From assembly GCA_031279825.1 (NCBI GenBank), contig JAITHT010000091.1:1-34032 (forward strand): a stretch of DNA of 34,032 nucleotides, read 5' to 3'. This document shows, piece by piece, positions 1-7,896 of the stretch. The stretch is from Desulfovibrio sp. (lineage in GTDB: Bacteria > Desulfobacterota > Desulfovibrionia > Desulfovibrionales > Desulfovibrionaceae). The position numbers and the translations under genes were made by a program. The notes beneath the pieces were generated by a model that was not told the origin of the DNA, did no database searches, and worked only from the letters and a program-made list of their open reading frames with translations. Positions within the stretch are counted from its first letter, which is position 1, and each line of letters starts with the position of its first letter.

Positions 1-298
1 GTGTCTCGCCCAGGCTGATGCCGTACTTATCGGCAAGTTCCCTGGCCGCTTCGCCCTGGCCTATGCCCCGGATTTTCGCCCACAGGCCGATCACATCGCC
101 CCAGCTCTCGCCGGTGGAGAAGTCGGAACCTCTGCCTGTCTCCAGGTTGGTCTTGCAGGAATCTCCCGGCCCGCCCTGCAAAGAGCCGCAGACGTATTCC
201 CCGCCGCTTTGTCTGCCTCCCGGCAACAGTTCCGGCAGAACGGAGGCCAGCCGGGGGTGCAGGCCCTCTTTCACCAGTTCAAAGACGTTCGCGCTCAT
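1..298 (-). CDS. possible primase/replication protein, N-terminal part (runs off left edge)
   Basis: About 99 residues are visible, read right to left from an ATG at 298; the gene continues beyond base 1. The start overlaps the stop of the AlpA gene in an ATGA arrangement, so the two are probably translationally coupled. The visible protein opens with MSANVFELVKEGLHPRLASV, has two cysteines in a Gly-rich stretch (VCGSLQGGPGDSCK) and a segment ending GEAARELADKYG. This resembles the N-terminal, zinc-finger-like region of phage and plasmid primases, and a replication gene follows AlpA in the related element B. The reading frame is well supported. The primase assignment is a pattern-level guess because the catalytic part lies outside the window. 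Confidence 0.5.
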   Translation of the reverse strand, partial: MSANVFELVKEGLHPRLASVLPELLPGGRQSGGEYVCGSLQGGPGDSCKTNLETGRGSDFSTGESWGDVIGLWAKIRGIGQGEAARELADKYGISLGET

Positions 299-513
299 TG
301 GCCGTTCCCGCCTTTGTCGCCAAGGCTTTCCACCAGGGCGGCGATGTCCTCCGCTCTCCAGGCGGTGGTGCGCGGGGCGAGCTTGACCGGCTTGGGATAG
401 CGGCCCGACTTGCAGCCTCGCCACCAGGAACTTTTACCCACGGGGATAAGGGCCAGGACTTGGGACAGACGCAAAAAGCCTGTCGCCGGAATGTTCATGT
501 GATCGCCTGACAT
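295..513 (-). CDS. AlpA-family phage regulatory protein (element A)
   Basis: A 72-residue protein of the AlpA/MerR-like winged-helix family, small DNA-binding regulators of excision and transcription in P4-like satellites and islands. The family pattern is visible as GFLRLSQVLALIPVGKSSWW, then GRYPKPVKLAPRTTAWRAEDI: a helix-turn-helix followed by the wing. The start at 513 is preceded by a strong AGGAGG. That ribosome binding site lies inside the 3' arm of a hairpin (519-548) followed by six T, so initiation or transcription may be gated there. The gene overlaps the downstream primase-like start. It is the counterpart of the AlpA gene at 23525-23749, with recognisable but diverged sequence (GFLRL, YPxPV, RTxAWRxEDI conserved). 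Confidence 0.88.
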   Translation of the reverse strand: MSGDHMNIPATGFLRLSQVLALIPVGKSSWWRGCKSGRYPKPVKLAPRTTAWRAEDIAALVESLGDKGGNGQ

Positions 514-518
514 AAAAA

Positions 519-548
519 ACCTCCTGATTTCATGTGATTTCAGGAGGT
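519..548 (-). promoter_or_regulatory. terminator-like hairpin overlapping the AlpA ribosome binding site
   Basis: Read on the minus strand, ACCTCCTGA (548-540) and TCAGGAGGT (527-519) form a perfect 9-bp stem around a 12-base loop. The stem is followed at once by TTTTTT and then the AlpA start codon. The 3' arm contains the Shine-Dalgarno sequence of AlpA. The structure could act as an intrinsic terminator/attenuator for transcription arriving from the unknown gene at 627-1643, or as a translational lock on AlpA. The pairing is seen directly; either regulatory role is inferred. Confidence 0.6.
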
Positions 549-626
549 CTTACATCGTGGCGGCAGGCAAAGTACGTGATTTTTCCGCGCGTTTTCCGCG
601 CAAAAAGCAAGAAAATCGGGCGTTTT

Positions 627-1643
627 TCAGGCAGAAGAGATTGTAAGGGTCCGGGCTTCGTCCAAAAGGTTGTTGGCGCGGCGGCGGTGCGCGCTCTCGT
701 CCTGATCGGGATTGTCGCCAAGCAATATACCAATGCGCTTTTTGTTTTTCAACTTGCACCATGTAAACAAGACATGGGCAATGACCGGATCGGCGTATCC
801 TTCTTGTTTCATGCCGTCGCGCACAGCTTGTGGCGTCTTTCCCTGCCACAGTTCAGAGGGAACAAAAATCGGCGGTAGTTCAGGCGTTGAAGGCAAGTCG
901 GCGGATGAAACAATATCGTGTACCGGAGCATTCTGCGCAACTGACGCCGTGATACGCTCCAGAATGGCTTTAGAAATACCTTTTACTTCCCGGCGCAAAG
1001 GATAGCCACATTCAAAAATATAACGAACAGCGGCAGATTTATTTACAATAATGGAATCAATAAATACAGATGAAAGAAACGTGAAGTATTTATGTGGGAT
1101 GGCATGTCTTTTCCAATCCATAGTTTCAAGAAGCTGGCTTATATTCTCGCATGTTCTGAATTTAATATCATAATTTTTATCTTCTTCAGAAATTTTATTG
1201 AATAGTATTTCTCGCTCATTTCTAAAAATATCATTGCAGTCATCATATATTTCTTCAAAAATATAATTGATCCCGTCTTGTAATATATTAGATATAAGAA
1301 TGCCTGACAAACTCATAAAAAGAACAATGATCTGTTCTTCCAACTTACTGATATAAAAATAATCGTCATGTTGGATTGCAATTTCCGGAAATAGCAGAAA
1401 ATCAAGCTTTGATGGTTTGAAGAGAGTGCCGATTCTGTACCCTGACAAATAGCTTTCCAACGGGCCGAACCAGAAAGATTTATAGGCATTCCGCCACAGC
1501 GTATCAGGAAAGGTGCCGTCCGGCGGGAGAGCGGAAAGGAGGCGCTGTATGTCCCGCTCATTCAGGCCGTATGCCTGCTTCAATTTGCCGATGGGTATGC
1601 GTTCCGGGTTCAACATGGGACGGGATGATACGCCAGGAGACAA
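627..1643 (-). CDS. unknown element protein, AT-rich, related to the 22518-23309 gene
   Basis: A 338-residue protein of unknown function. The longest reading starts at a TTG at 1643; an ATG at 1616 (MLNPERIP) is an equally good start, and neither has a clear Shine-Dalgarno. The N-terminus (QAYGLNERDI, residues 24-33) and residues 193-231 (VNKSAAV, then GYPLRREVKGISK) match the element B protein at 22518-23309 (QAYNLN; VDKKQAV, then GYPLQKEVKG), so the two are homologous over much of their length. Here the C-terminal helix-turn-helix of the B protein is replaced by a different tail ending in basic and acidic residues. The middle of the gene is clearly AT-richer than its neighbours, a sign of separate origin. 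It lies between the integrase and AlpA. A DNA-binding or replication-control role is possible but unproven. Confidence 0.7.
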   Translation of the reverse strand: MSPGVSSRPMLNPERIPIGKLKQAYGLNERDIQRLLSALPPDGTFPDTLWRNAYKSFWFGPLESYLSGYRIGTLFKPSKLDFLLFPEIAIQHDDYFYISKLEEQIIVLFMSLSGILISNILQDGINYIFEEIYDDCNDIFRNEREILFNKISEEDKNYDIKFRTCENISQLLETMDWKRHAIPHKYFTFLSSVFIDSIIVNKSAAVRYIFECGYPLRREVKGISKAILERITASVAQNAPVHDIVSSADLPSTPELPPIFVPSELWQGKTPQAVRDGMKQEGYADPVIAHVLFTWCKLKNKKRIGILLGDNPDQDESAHRRRANNLLDEARTLTISSA

Positions 1644-1727
1644 AAATTGTCATGAGGCGGCATTTCCGCCTTTCGGCGTTTTGCTTGAATGGAAATATCC
1701 TTGCCCGGAGCCCGCGCCGCAGGCATC

Positions 1728-1860
1728 CTCGTCCCTCGCCCGCAATTTTTCAGGCCGGGAGCAAGGCGGAGCCGTCAAGGGCGCGGAGCGGCCCAAAGGG
1801 CCTTGCCCTTGACGGCCTCCCGCCGCTCACGGCAGTCTTGCGGGCGTGAGGGACGAAGAG
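1728..1860. repeat. long nested inverted repeat between integrase and unknown gene
   Basis: Nested complementary arms are visible. The outer pair is CTCGTCCCTCGCCCGCAA (1728-1745) with TTGCGGGCGTGAGGGACG (1838-1855, one bulged base). An inner pair is GCCGTCAAGGGC (1771-1782) with GCCCTTGACGGC (1805-1816), and a central GGCCC-AAA-GGGCC sits between them. The whole could fold into a ~130-base cruciform or RNA hairpin. It occupies the 221-base gap between the integrase stop (1865) and the start of the unknown gene (1643). It may be a terminator for the integrase, an origin-type structure or a small structured RNA. The pairing is seen; the function is not. Confidence 0.6.
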
Positions 1861-1864
1861 CGGA

Positions 1865-3030
1865 TTATGCCGTCTTTTCGCGCAATTCGTCCAAAAAGTC
1901 GGCGTATGCCTGCATCATGCTCCGGCGTTCCTTGAGATATTCCGCGCGATTGTAGGCAAGGCGCACGGCATCCGGTTCCTTGTGGGCCAGTTGGGCTTCA
2001 ATCACGTCCGCCCGGAAGCCGAGTTCATTCAGATTGGTGCTGGCCGTGGCCCGGAAGCCGTGCAGACACATCTGGTTCTGGGCATAACCCAGACGGCGCA
2101 AAGCGGCCAGCGGGGCGGCATCGCTGATGGGCGTGGTTTGGGTGCGGATGCTCGGAAAGAGATATTGCCCGTTGCCGGAGAATTTTTGCAGCGCCCGCAG
2201 TAATGCCGTCACCTGCCGGGCCAGAGGAACGGAATGCTCCTGACGCATTTTCATACGCTCCTTTGGTATGCGCCAGAGTTCCTTGTCAAAGTCAAATTCC
2301 GCCCATTCCGCCCGCCGCAGTTCCGTAGGCCGCGTAAAGACATAGGGCAGGATTTTCATAAAATAGATTACGGAAAAATGGCCTTCACAGGCGTCAATGT
2401 CCCGGAGCAACGCGCCCACGGCTTTGGGGTCGGTCAGCGCGGCAAGGCTGGTGTTTCGCACGGGCTGGAGCGCTTCGGTCAAGCCGGAGGCCACATCATG
2501 ACCTGCCCGCAAAGCTGCATGAGCTTGTGGGCCGTTTCCAGATGCCCTTTGGCCTCGGTGGGGCGCACCGCCGCCAAAAGGTCGGCGGGTTCAATCAGGG
2601 TCACGGGCTTGTCGCCGATGGCCGGAAAAAGCGTGTATTGCAGAAAGCGCTTGAGCTTGGCGGCGTGTTTGGGGGTGAGTCTGGGCGAATAGACAACGAA
2701 CCATTCCAGAGCGACAAAGGCGAAATTTTCCTGTTCTTCCTTCTCTTTGGCGGCTTGAGCCGCTTTGCGCTCCTTTTTTTCCTCGCCGGGGTCAATGTCC
2801 TTGGCAAGCAATTCCTTGGCTTCGTCACGCCGGGCGCGGGCATCTTTCAGGGAGACGGCGGGGTATGCGCCGAAACTCAGAAGTTTCTGCTTGCCGTTAA
2901 AGCGGTAGGCCATCCTCCAGAGTTTTCCGCCTGTAGGGGCGCAATGCAGGTAGAGGCCGCCGCCGTCCGAGAGTTTTTGCACCTTGCCGGAGGCTTTCAG
3001 GTTGCGGATATGCGTGTCGGTCAGGTTCAT
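1865..3030 (-). pseudogene. P4-type tyrosine recombinase (integrase), broken
   Basis: The gene starts at an ATG at 3030 (MNLTDTHIRNLK) with a GGAGAGGAGG upstream. The first part has the DUF4102 arm-binding domain (LSDGGGLYLHCAPTGGKLWR, LLSFGAYPAVSLKDAR) and the core-binding region. The frame is lost after LMQLCGQVM at about 2485 and resumes in another frame at ASGLTEALQP. The intact paralogue at 21010 has 13 residues (QFAHLTGKTRYNP) in this gap, 39 nt against 5 nt here, so about 34 bases have been deleted. The catalytic half is otherwise complete, with Arg in TRPTELR, HGFRA, AHKEPDAV and the AYNRAEY tyrosine. Element A probably can no longer mobilise itself unless an integrase is supplied in trans, for example by the related element B. 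Confidence 0.9.
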
Positions 3031-3050
3031 AACGGCCTCCTCTCCGGTAT

Positions 3051-3154
3051 GTTGGTATGTCCTCAGCGGTTTGAGTCTCAAATCATCCCACTACGATTAT
3101 TTCAATGAAAAACAGTATATTGTCGAATGTTGGTATAAAAATCGGCGTTGGTAT
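3051..3154. repeat. GTTGGTAT direct repeats and palindrome upstream of the broken integrase
   Basis: GTTGGTAT occurs at 3051-3058, 3129-3136 and 3147-3154, all in the same orientation. A perfect odd palindrome, TTTGAG-T-CTCAAA, lies at 3070-3082. They sit between the integrase start and the core chromosome, where an attachment site with arm-type integrase sites would be expected. The repeats are seen directly; the att role is inferred, and no tRNA 3' end was recognised here. Confidence 0.35.
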
Positions 3155-3237
3155 CGCCAAAAATTATTCTACCAAAGAAACTACCAGAAAAAAAGAAGGC
3201 TGTTACGGTACTTGCTGGTATTTCATGGGACAAAAGA

Positions 3238-3278
3238 GAAGCCCGGAATTGCCGTTTTATTCAGTAATTCCGGGCTTC
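3238..3278. terminator. intrinsic terminator-like hairpin
   Basis: GAAGCCCGGAATT (3238-3250) and AATTCCGGGCTTC (3266-3278) form a perfect 13-bp stem with a 15-base loop. The flank is T-rich on the minus strand (TTCTCTTTTG) and weakly so on the plus strand. It probably belonged to the gene that preceded rfbB before element A integrated. It now insulates rfbB from the element. The rest of the 3031-3440 gap contains no gene that I can support. Confidence 0.65.
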
Positions 3279-3440
3279 TTAAGACTGTTTTGGACTATCT
3301 CTTGGTGCGAAGGGGGCATCCGCATATTCTGTTTGACCGCTGCCGCTTTGCCCTGTATAGGGGGACAGACGGTCTTTCCCCGAGTCGATGGTATTACGAT
3401 GACGCCTCCCGCGGAGGAAGACACTGTAGCGAGGTCATGT

Positions 3441-4460
3441 ATGCGCTTACTTGTCACAGGCGGTTGCGGATTCATCGGCAGCAACTTTATCCGCATGGCG
3501 TTGCGCGACGATCCGGAAAGTTTCATCTGCAATGCGGACAAGCTCACCTATGCCGGCAACCCCGCTAATCTCGCCCGGACGGTCAAAGAGCATCCCGGGC
3601 GCTACGTCTTCGCCAAAGCCGATATAGCCGACCACGACACAATGCTCCGTCTGCTGGAGGAACACTCCCTGGACGGCGTCGTGAATTTCGCCGCCGAATC
3701 GCATGTGGACCGCTCCATTATCGATCCGGCGCCCTTTATCCGTACCAACGTGCTGGGGGCGCAGACGCTGCTGGCGGCGGCGAGTAAACACGGCGTCTCG
3801 CGTTACGTGCATGTTTCCACTGATGAAGTGTACGGTTCTTTGGGGGAAAAAGGCGCTTTTTCCGAAACCACCCCTCTTGCGCCGAACAGCCCCTATTCCG
3901 CATCCAAGGCCGCTGCGGATCTGATTTGCCGCGCCTGGCATAAAACTTACGCCTTTCCCGTAATCGTGACCCGCTGCTCCAACAACTACGGTCCCTGCCA
4001 GTTCCCGGAAAAACTCATACCTTTTATGTACCTGCGCGCCATGCGGGATGAGAGTCTGCCCCTCTACGGCGACGGAGGCAACGTACGCGACTGGATTCAC
4101 GTGGAGGATCACTGCCGGGGCATCCTGCTGGCGCTGCTCAAAGGCAGACCCGGGGCCGTCTATAATTTCGGAGGAAACGCCGAACGAGACAACCTTGCCG
4201 TCGTACGCGAAATTCTTCGTTTTTGCGGCAAACCGGAAAGCCTCGTCCGTTTCGTCGCGGACAGGCCGGGGCATGATCGGCGCTATGCCATGGAGTATTC
4301 TCTCGCCGCCGAAGAACTGGGATTTTCCCCTTCCCGCTCCTTTGAGGAAGGACTCGGGCAAACTCTGCGCTGGTATGCCGACAATCCGGAATGGGTCCGC
4401 GGCGTCACCTCCGGAGCCTACCTCTCGTTCATACAGGAATGGTACGGAGACAAAGTATGA
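3441..4460 (+). CDS. rfbB: dTDP-glucose 4,6-dehydratase
   Basis: RfbB/RmlB, an extended short-chain dehydrogenase/reductase, converts dTDP-glucose to dTDP-4-keto-6-deoxyglucose in the dTDP-L-rhamnose pathway feeding O-antigen or other surface glycans. The 339-residue protein has the NAD-binding TGGCGFIGSNF at residues 6-16, the substrate segment HVSTDEVYGSLGE with the catalytic Asp-Glu pair, and the YSASKAAAD Tyr-x-x-x-Lys motif. Length is normal for the family. I start it at the ATG at 3441 (MRLLVTGG) because GAGGT lies five bases upstream and family members begin almost at the nucleotide-binding motif; the frame is open further upstream to 3105 without homology. Its stop overlaps the rfbD start (ATGA). 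The partner genes rfbA and rfbC are not in this window. Confidence 0.95.
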   Translation: MRLLVTGGCGFIGSNFIRMALRDDPESFICNADKLTYAGNPANLARTVKEHPGRYVFAKADIADHDTMLRLLEEHSLDGVVNFAAESHVDRSIIDPAPFIRTNVLGAQTLLAAASKHGVSRYVHVSTDEVYGSLGEKGAFSETTPLAPNSPYSASKAAADLICRAWHKTYAFPVIVTRCSNNYGPCQFPEKLIPFMYLRAMRDESLPLYGDGGNVRDWIHVEDHCRGILLALLKGRPGAVYNFGGNAERDNLAVVREILRFCGKPESLVRFVADRPGHDRRYAMEYSLAAEELGFSPSRSFEEGLGQTLRWYADNPEWVRGVTSGAYLSFIQEWYGDKV

Positions 4461-5338
4461 ACAACGCGCAAAAGGCGCTTGTCCTGGGCGGCGCGACAGG
4501 CTTGCTGGGACAGGCCATGGTGACGATTCTCCGGGAATCCGGATGGGCCGCCGACACAGTCGGCGGGGCGGATGTCGATCTGCGGGCTCCCGACGCCGCC
4601 GACGCCCTGAGCCTGCTTGTGGACAAGCTTGAACCCTCCGTCATTGTTAACGCCATTGCCTACACCCAGGTGGATGCGGCGGAAGAAGACGTTGAAACGG
4701 CATTTCTGCTCAACCGCTCCCTGCCCGCCATGCTCGGTCGCCTGGTCAAAACGCGTGGTTGCGGCCTTGTCCACTTCAGCACCGATTTCGTTTTCAACGG
4801 CAAAAAAAATCAGCCGTACACTTCAGACGACGTCCCGGATCCTCTTTGCGTATACGGCAAAAGCAAACTCGCCGGAGAAGATGCCCTGCTTTCCCTCGAT
4901 CTGCCTCGCTGCCTGATTATACGCACCGCCTGGCTTTTCGGCCCTGGAAAAAAGAACTTCGTCAGCACCATCCTCCAACTCTGCAAACAGAAAAAGAGCC
5001 TTCAGGTGGTGCATGATCACATCGGATCGCCCACCTATACCCTGGATCTGGCGCAGTATACCCTGAAGCTGTTAGAGGCGGAAGGCAGCGGGCTGTTCCA
5101 CGTGGTCAACTCCGGCATGGCCAGTTGGTGCGAACTGGCGTCCGAAGCGACCCGGCTTGCCCAGACGGAATGCCTTATAACGCCCGTTCCCTCTTCCGCC
5201 TACCCGCAAAAAGCAACGCGTCCCGCTTACTCCGTCCTTGATTGCGAAGCCCTGTCGCGCCTTACCGGAATAGTCCCCCGTCCCTGGCCTCGGGCATTAA
5301 GGGAATACATTTTGAAGGCATTTCCCCCGGCGGAATAA
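4457..5338 (+). CDS. rfbD: dTDP-4-dehydrorhamnose reductase
   Basis: RfbD/RmlD performs the last step of dTDP-L-rhamnose synthesis, the NAD(P)H-dependent reduction of dTDP-4-keto-rhamnose. The 293-residue protein has GGATGLLGQAM (glycine-rich nucleotide binding, residues 11-21), the HFSTDFVFNG catalytic segment, YGKSKLAGE as the Tyr-x-x-x-Lys pair, and RTAWLFGPGKKNFV, all typical of RmlD. The start ATG at 4457 overlaps the rfbB stop, so the two are translationally coupled and their products act in sequence. lpxB follows after only six bases, making a three-gene envelope-glycan operon. Confidence 0.95.
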   Translation: MNNAQKALVLGGATGLLGQAMVTILRESGWAADTVGGADVDLRAPDAADALSLLVDKLEPSVIVNAIAYTQVDAAEEDVETAFLLNRSLPAMLGRLVKTRGCGLVHFSTDFVFNGKKNQPYTSDDVPDPLCVYGKSKLAGEDALLSLDLPRCLIIRTAWLFGPGKKNFVSTILQLCKQKKSLQVVHDHIGSPTYTLDLAQYTLKLLEAEGSGLFHVVNSGMASWCELASEATRLAQTECLITPVPSSAYPQKATRPAYSVLDCEALSRLTGIVPRPWPRALREYILKAFPPAE

Positions 5339-5344
5339 GCGATT

Positions 5345-6475
5345 GTGAAGAGCCGAAGCCTATGGATCAGCGCCGGAGAAATATCCGGAGACATGCACGG
5401 CGCGCTTTTGCTTGACGCGTTGCGCAAGCTTGAGCCCGATCTGCGCTGCACGGGCATGGGGGGTCCTCATCTGCGCGCTGCCGGCCTTGAGGCGCTTTTT
5501 CGAACGGAAGATCTCTCCGTCATGGGAATTACCGAAGTCGCGGGACAACTGCCGCGCATCCTGCGCATGCTGTCCGGCATCGCAAAAACCCTGGAGAGGG
5601 AAAAACCCGACGCCCTGGTGGTCATAGATTCGCCTGACTTTCATTTTCGCGTCATCAAGGCGGCGCGTCGATGCAACATTCCCGTCTATTACTACATAAG
5701 CCCCAAAATATGGGCATGGCGGAGGAATCGCGCCCGCTTCATCCGGGACAACGTCCGCCGCATGCTCTCCATATTGCCTTTTGAAAAAGAGTTTTACCGC
5801 CATTTCGGCATGGACGTCGACTACGTGGGCAACCCCCTGATGGATTTGCTGCATCGTCTGGATCTGCAGGGCGTCGCGCGTGAGCCCGGCCTGATCGGCC
5901 TGCTGCCCGGCAGCAGAAAAAAAGAAGTGACCGCGCTGCTGCGAGAATTCGCGGGCGCGGCTCGCATTCTGCGCCGCCGCCTTCCCGGCGTATCCTTCGC
6001 CTGTCTGCGCGCCCCCGGCATTGACGCGGATCTGTTGCGCAATCTCTGGCCGGAAGATCTTCCGGTAAGCTTCATCGAACCCGACTTGCGCTGGGGATTC
6101 ATGCGCCGCTGCGAGATGCTCGTCGCGGCTTCCGGCACGGCCGCGCTGGAAAGCGCCGTTCTCGGCGTCCCGACCATCGTCGTCTATAAAGTTTCCTCTC
6201 TCAGCTACGCCCTGGGCAGACTTCTGGTGCGCGTGCCCTTTATCAGTCTGCCCAACCTGATTCTCGAACGAGCGATCTTTCCGGAACTGCTGCAAAAACA
6301 ATGCGATGCCGCTCCTCTGGCCGATGCCGCCTTGCTCTGGCTGTTGCCCCGGCGGGGCGAACGCCCGCTGGAGAAGGTTCGCCGTGAACTGGAGGAGATA
6401 CGCCGCCTGCTTGGCGGACCGGGCGCGGCCGACAGGGCGGCTGCGATTATTTTGCGTGATCTTGATCAGATATAA
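5345..6475 (+). CDS. lpxB: lipid-A-disaccharide synthase
   Basis: LpxB, a GT19-family inner-membrane-associated glycosyltransferase, condenses UDP-2,3-diacylglucosamine with lipid X to form the lipid A disaccharide. At 376 residues it is close to the family's ~380. Family motifs are visible: SAGEISGDMHGA at the N-terminus, VVIDSPDFHFRV, YYISPKIWAWRRNR, GLLPGSRKKEV, and the C-terminal ASGTAALESAVLGVPTIVVYK of the nucleotide-sugar site. The start is a GTG at 5345, six bases after the rfbD stop, with only a weak ribosome binding site, so it probably depends on translation of rfbD. Its presence shows that the host makes lipid A. Confidence 0.95.
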   Translation: MKSRSLWISAGEISGDMHGALLLDALRKLEPDLRCTGMGGPHLRAAGLEALFRTEDLSVMGITEVAGQLPRILRMLSGIAKTLEREKPDALVVIDSPDFHFRVIKAARRCNIPVYYYISPKIWAWRRNRARFIRDNVRRMLSILPFEKEFYRHFGMDVDYVGNPLMDLLHRLDLQGVAREPGLIGLLPGSRKKEVTALLREFAGAARILRRRLPGVSFACLRAPGIDADLLRNLWPEDLPVSFIEPDLRWGFMRRCEMLVAASGTAALESAVLGVPTIVVYKVSSLSYALGRLLVRVPFISLPNLILERAIFPELLQKQCDAAPLADAALLWLLPRRGERPLEKVRRELEEIRRLLGGPGAADRAAAIILRDLDQI

Positions 6476-6505
6476 GTCGCCGACGGCGTATTCTTTATTT
6501 TTTTC

Positions 6506-6535
6506 TTGTCAAAACATTCGCTTCAAGATAAAAAT
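6506..6535 (+). promoter_or_regulatory. possible sigma70 promoter for rpmE
   Basis: TTGTCA at 6506-6511, a 17-base spacer and TAAAAA at 6529-6534 lie in the AT-rich stretch between lpxB and rpmE. A weak hairpin with a following T-run at about 6478-6505 may end the lpxB transcript just before it. The -10 box is imperfect, so this is a candidate only. Confidence 0.35.
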
Positions 6536-6624
6536 ATCAGTTCGCCGTTAAGGCATACTTTCCGGAAACAAAGGCCCGTTTCTTTCCCGCGCGCGATTCC
6601 GGCAGCAAACCATGAGGTCCGGCA

Positions 6625-6834
6625 ATGAAAGACTCCATCCATCCCAAGGTATATAACGCCAAAATCACCTGTGCATGCGGCAATGCCATTGAAGCATTAT
6701 CCACCAAAGGAGCGTCGGTGCATATGGAAATCTGCTCCCACTGCCATCCTTTCTACACGGGTAAGCAACGTTTTGTGGACACCGCCGGTCGTATTGATCG
6801 TTTTCGCAAAAAGTACGCCAACATACAGAAATAA
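6625..6834 (+). CDS. rpmE: 50S ribosomal protein L31 (zinc-binding type)
   Basis: A 69-residue L31, a component of the large ribosomal subunit near the subunit bridge. The sequence begins [19 protein letters not shown], holds the Cys-x-Cys and Cys-x-x-Cys ([13 protein letters not shown]) ligands of the zinc-binding form, and ends in the basic [11 protein letters not shown] tail typical of the family. GAGGT upstream serves as ribosome binding site. It heads a set with the DUF1385 gene and prfA, an order often seen in this part of bacterial diversity. Confidence 0.97.
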   Translation: MKDSIHPKVYNAKITCACGNAIEALSTKGASVHMEICSHCHPFYTGKQRFVDTAGRIDRFRKKYANIQK

Positions 6835-6846
6835 AGGCAACCACTC

Positions 6847-7896
6847 TTGTCCGCCGCCCTTGTATTCGCCCAAATCTGGAGCATGACCGCCGCCGATGCG
6901 GAAAACGAAAAAGCGGCGGAGAGTCTGGCGGTGGGCGGTCAAGCCGTTATGGAAGGCGTCATGATGCGTAACGGCGGCCGCCTGTCTCTGGCCGTACGCA
7001 AGCAGGATCAACGCATCGTGGCCCTTAACCTGCCGTGGTTTACGCTGTTCAAGGGAGATTTCGCGCGCCGCCCCGGCATACGGGGCTTTCCTCTCCTGAT
7101 TGAGACCATGATCAACGGCATCAAAACCCTGAACCTCTCCGCCGAACTGGCGGTGGAATCAGAGGAAACGAGTCTCAAACCGTGGCAGACGGCCATGGCG
7201 CTGATTGCCGCCATCGCTTTGGCCCTGCTCCTGTTCGTGGTCGTGCCGCATATGCTGACCGTCGGACTCGGCTTCTTATCCCTGTCCGATGGCGTGGAAG
7301 GACTCTCCTTTCACCTTTGGGACGGATTACTGAAGTTTTCCATCTTTATCGGCTATATTGCAAGCATATCCTGCCTGCCGGACATTCGCCGCGTTTTCGC
7401 GTATCACGGCGCGGAACACAAAAGCATCGCCGCTTACGAGCAGGGAGAAAATCCCCTTGACGCCTCATCGGCGGCCAAATACAGCCGCCTGCATCCGCGT
7501 TGCGGCACCACCTTTCTCCTCTTCGTGCTGTCTATTTCCATAGTGCTGCATGCAATCGCCGTACCGACGCTTATGCTTGCCTGGCAACCGGACAACGCCG
7601 TTCTCAAGCATACGGTCATTATTATTTTCAAGCTCCTGCTGATGGCCCCCATAAGCGCCTTGGCCTACGAGGCCATCCGCTCGGCGGCGCGCATCAAAAA
7701 CCCCCTGTTGGGCGCCGCACTGCGCGGCCCCGGCTTACTGCTGCAAACGCTTACCACCCGCGAACCGGAACCCGGGCAACTGGAGGTCGCGCTGGTGGCC
7801 CTGCGCGAGGCCGTGGGCAACAATGCCGGCATGACGATACGCACCCCCGAATACGAGTATCTCCGTCCTGAAACCGCCGGGCAGGATGCGGGCTGA
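6847..7896 (+). CDS. DUF1385 (YqhQ-like) integral membrane protein
   Basis: Up to 349 residues. The N-terminal [23 protein letters not shown] is the signature of the DUF1385/YqhQ family, whose function is not firmly known. At least three hydrophobic segments are visible: the [16 protein letters not shown] stretch, [11 protein letters not shown], and [17 protein letters not shown] with a further one before LAYEAIR. A conserved [15 protein letters not shown] loop, rich in His and Glu, could bind metal. The longest reading uses a TTG at 6847 with AAGG nine bases upstream; an ATG at 6883 has a Shine-Dalgarno too close to it. The stop overlaps the prfA start (TGATG). The rpmE - DUF1385 - prfA link hints at a translation- or envelope-related housekeeping role. 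Confidence 0.85.
   Translation: MSAALVFAQIWSMTAADAENEKAAESLAVGGQAVMEGVMMRNGGRLSLAVRKQDQRIVALNLPWFTLFKGDFARRPGIRGFPLLIETMINGIKTLNLSAELAVESEETSLKPWQTAMALIAAIALALLLFVVVPHMLTVGLGFLSLSDGVEGLSFHLWDGLLKFSIFIGYIASISCLPDIRRVFAYHGAEHKSIAAYEQGENPLDASSAAKYSRLHPRCGTTFLLFVLSISIVLHAIAVPTLMLAWQPDNAVLKHTVIIIFKLLLMAPISALAYEAIRSAARIKNPLLGAALRGPGLLLQTLTTREPEPGQLEVALVALREAVGNNAGMTIRTPEYEYLRPETAGQDAG

Noticed and set aside
3105-3440. N-terminal extension of rfbB
   Set aside because: The extension translates a terminator hairpin and has no homology; GAGGT places the start at 3441.
3447-4361. 304-codon minus-strand frame
   Set aside because: Antisense shadow of rfbB with no family pattern.
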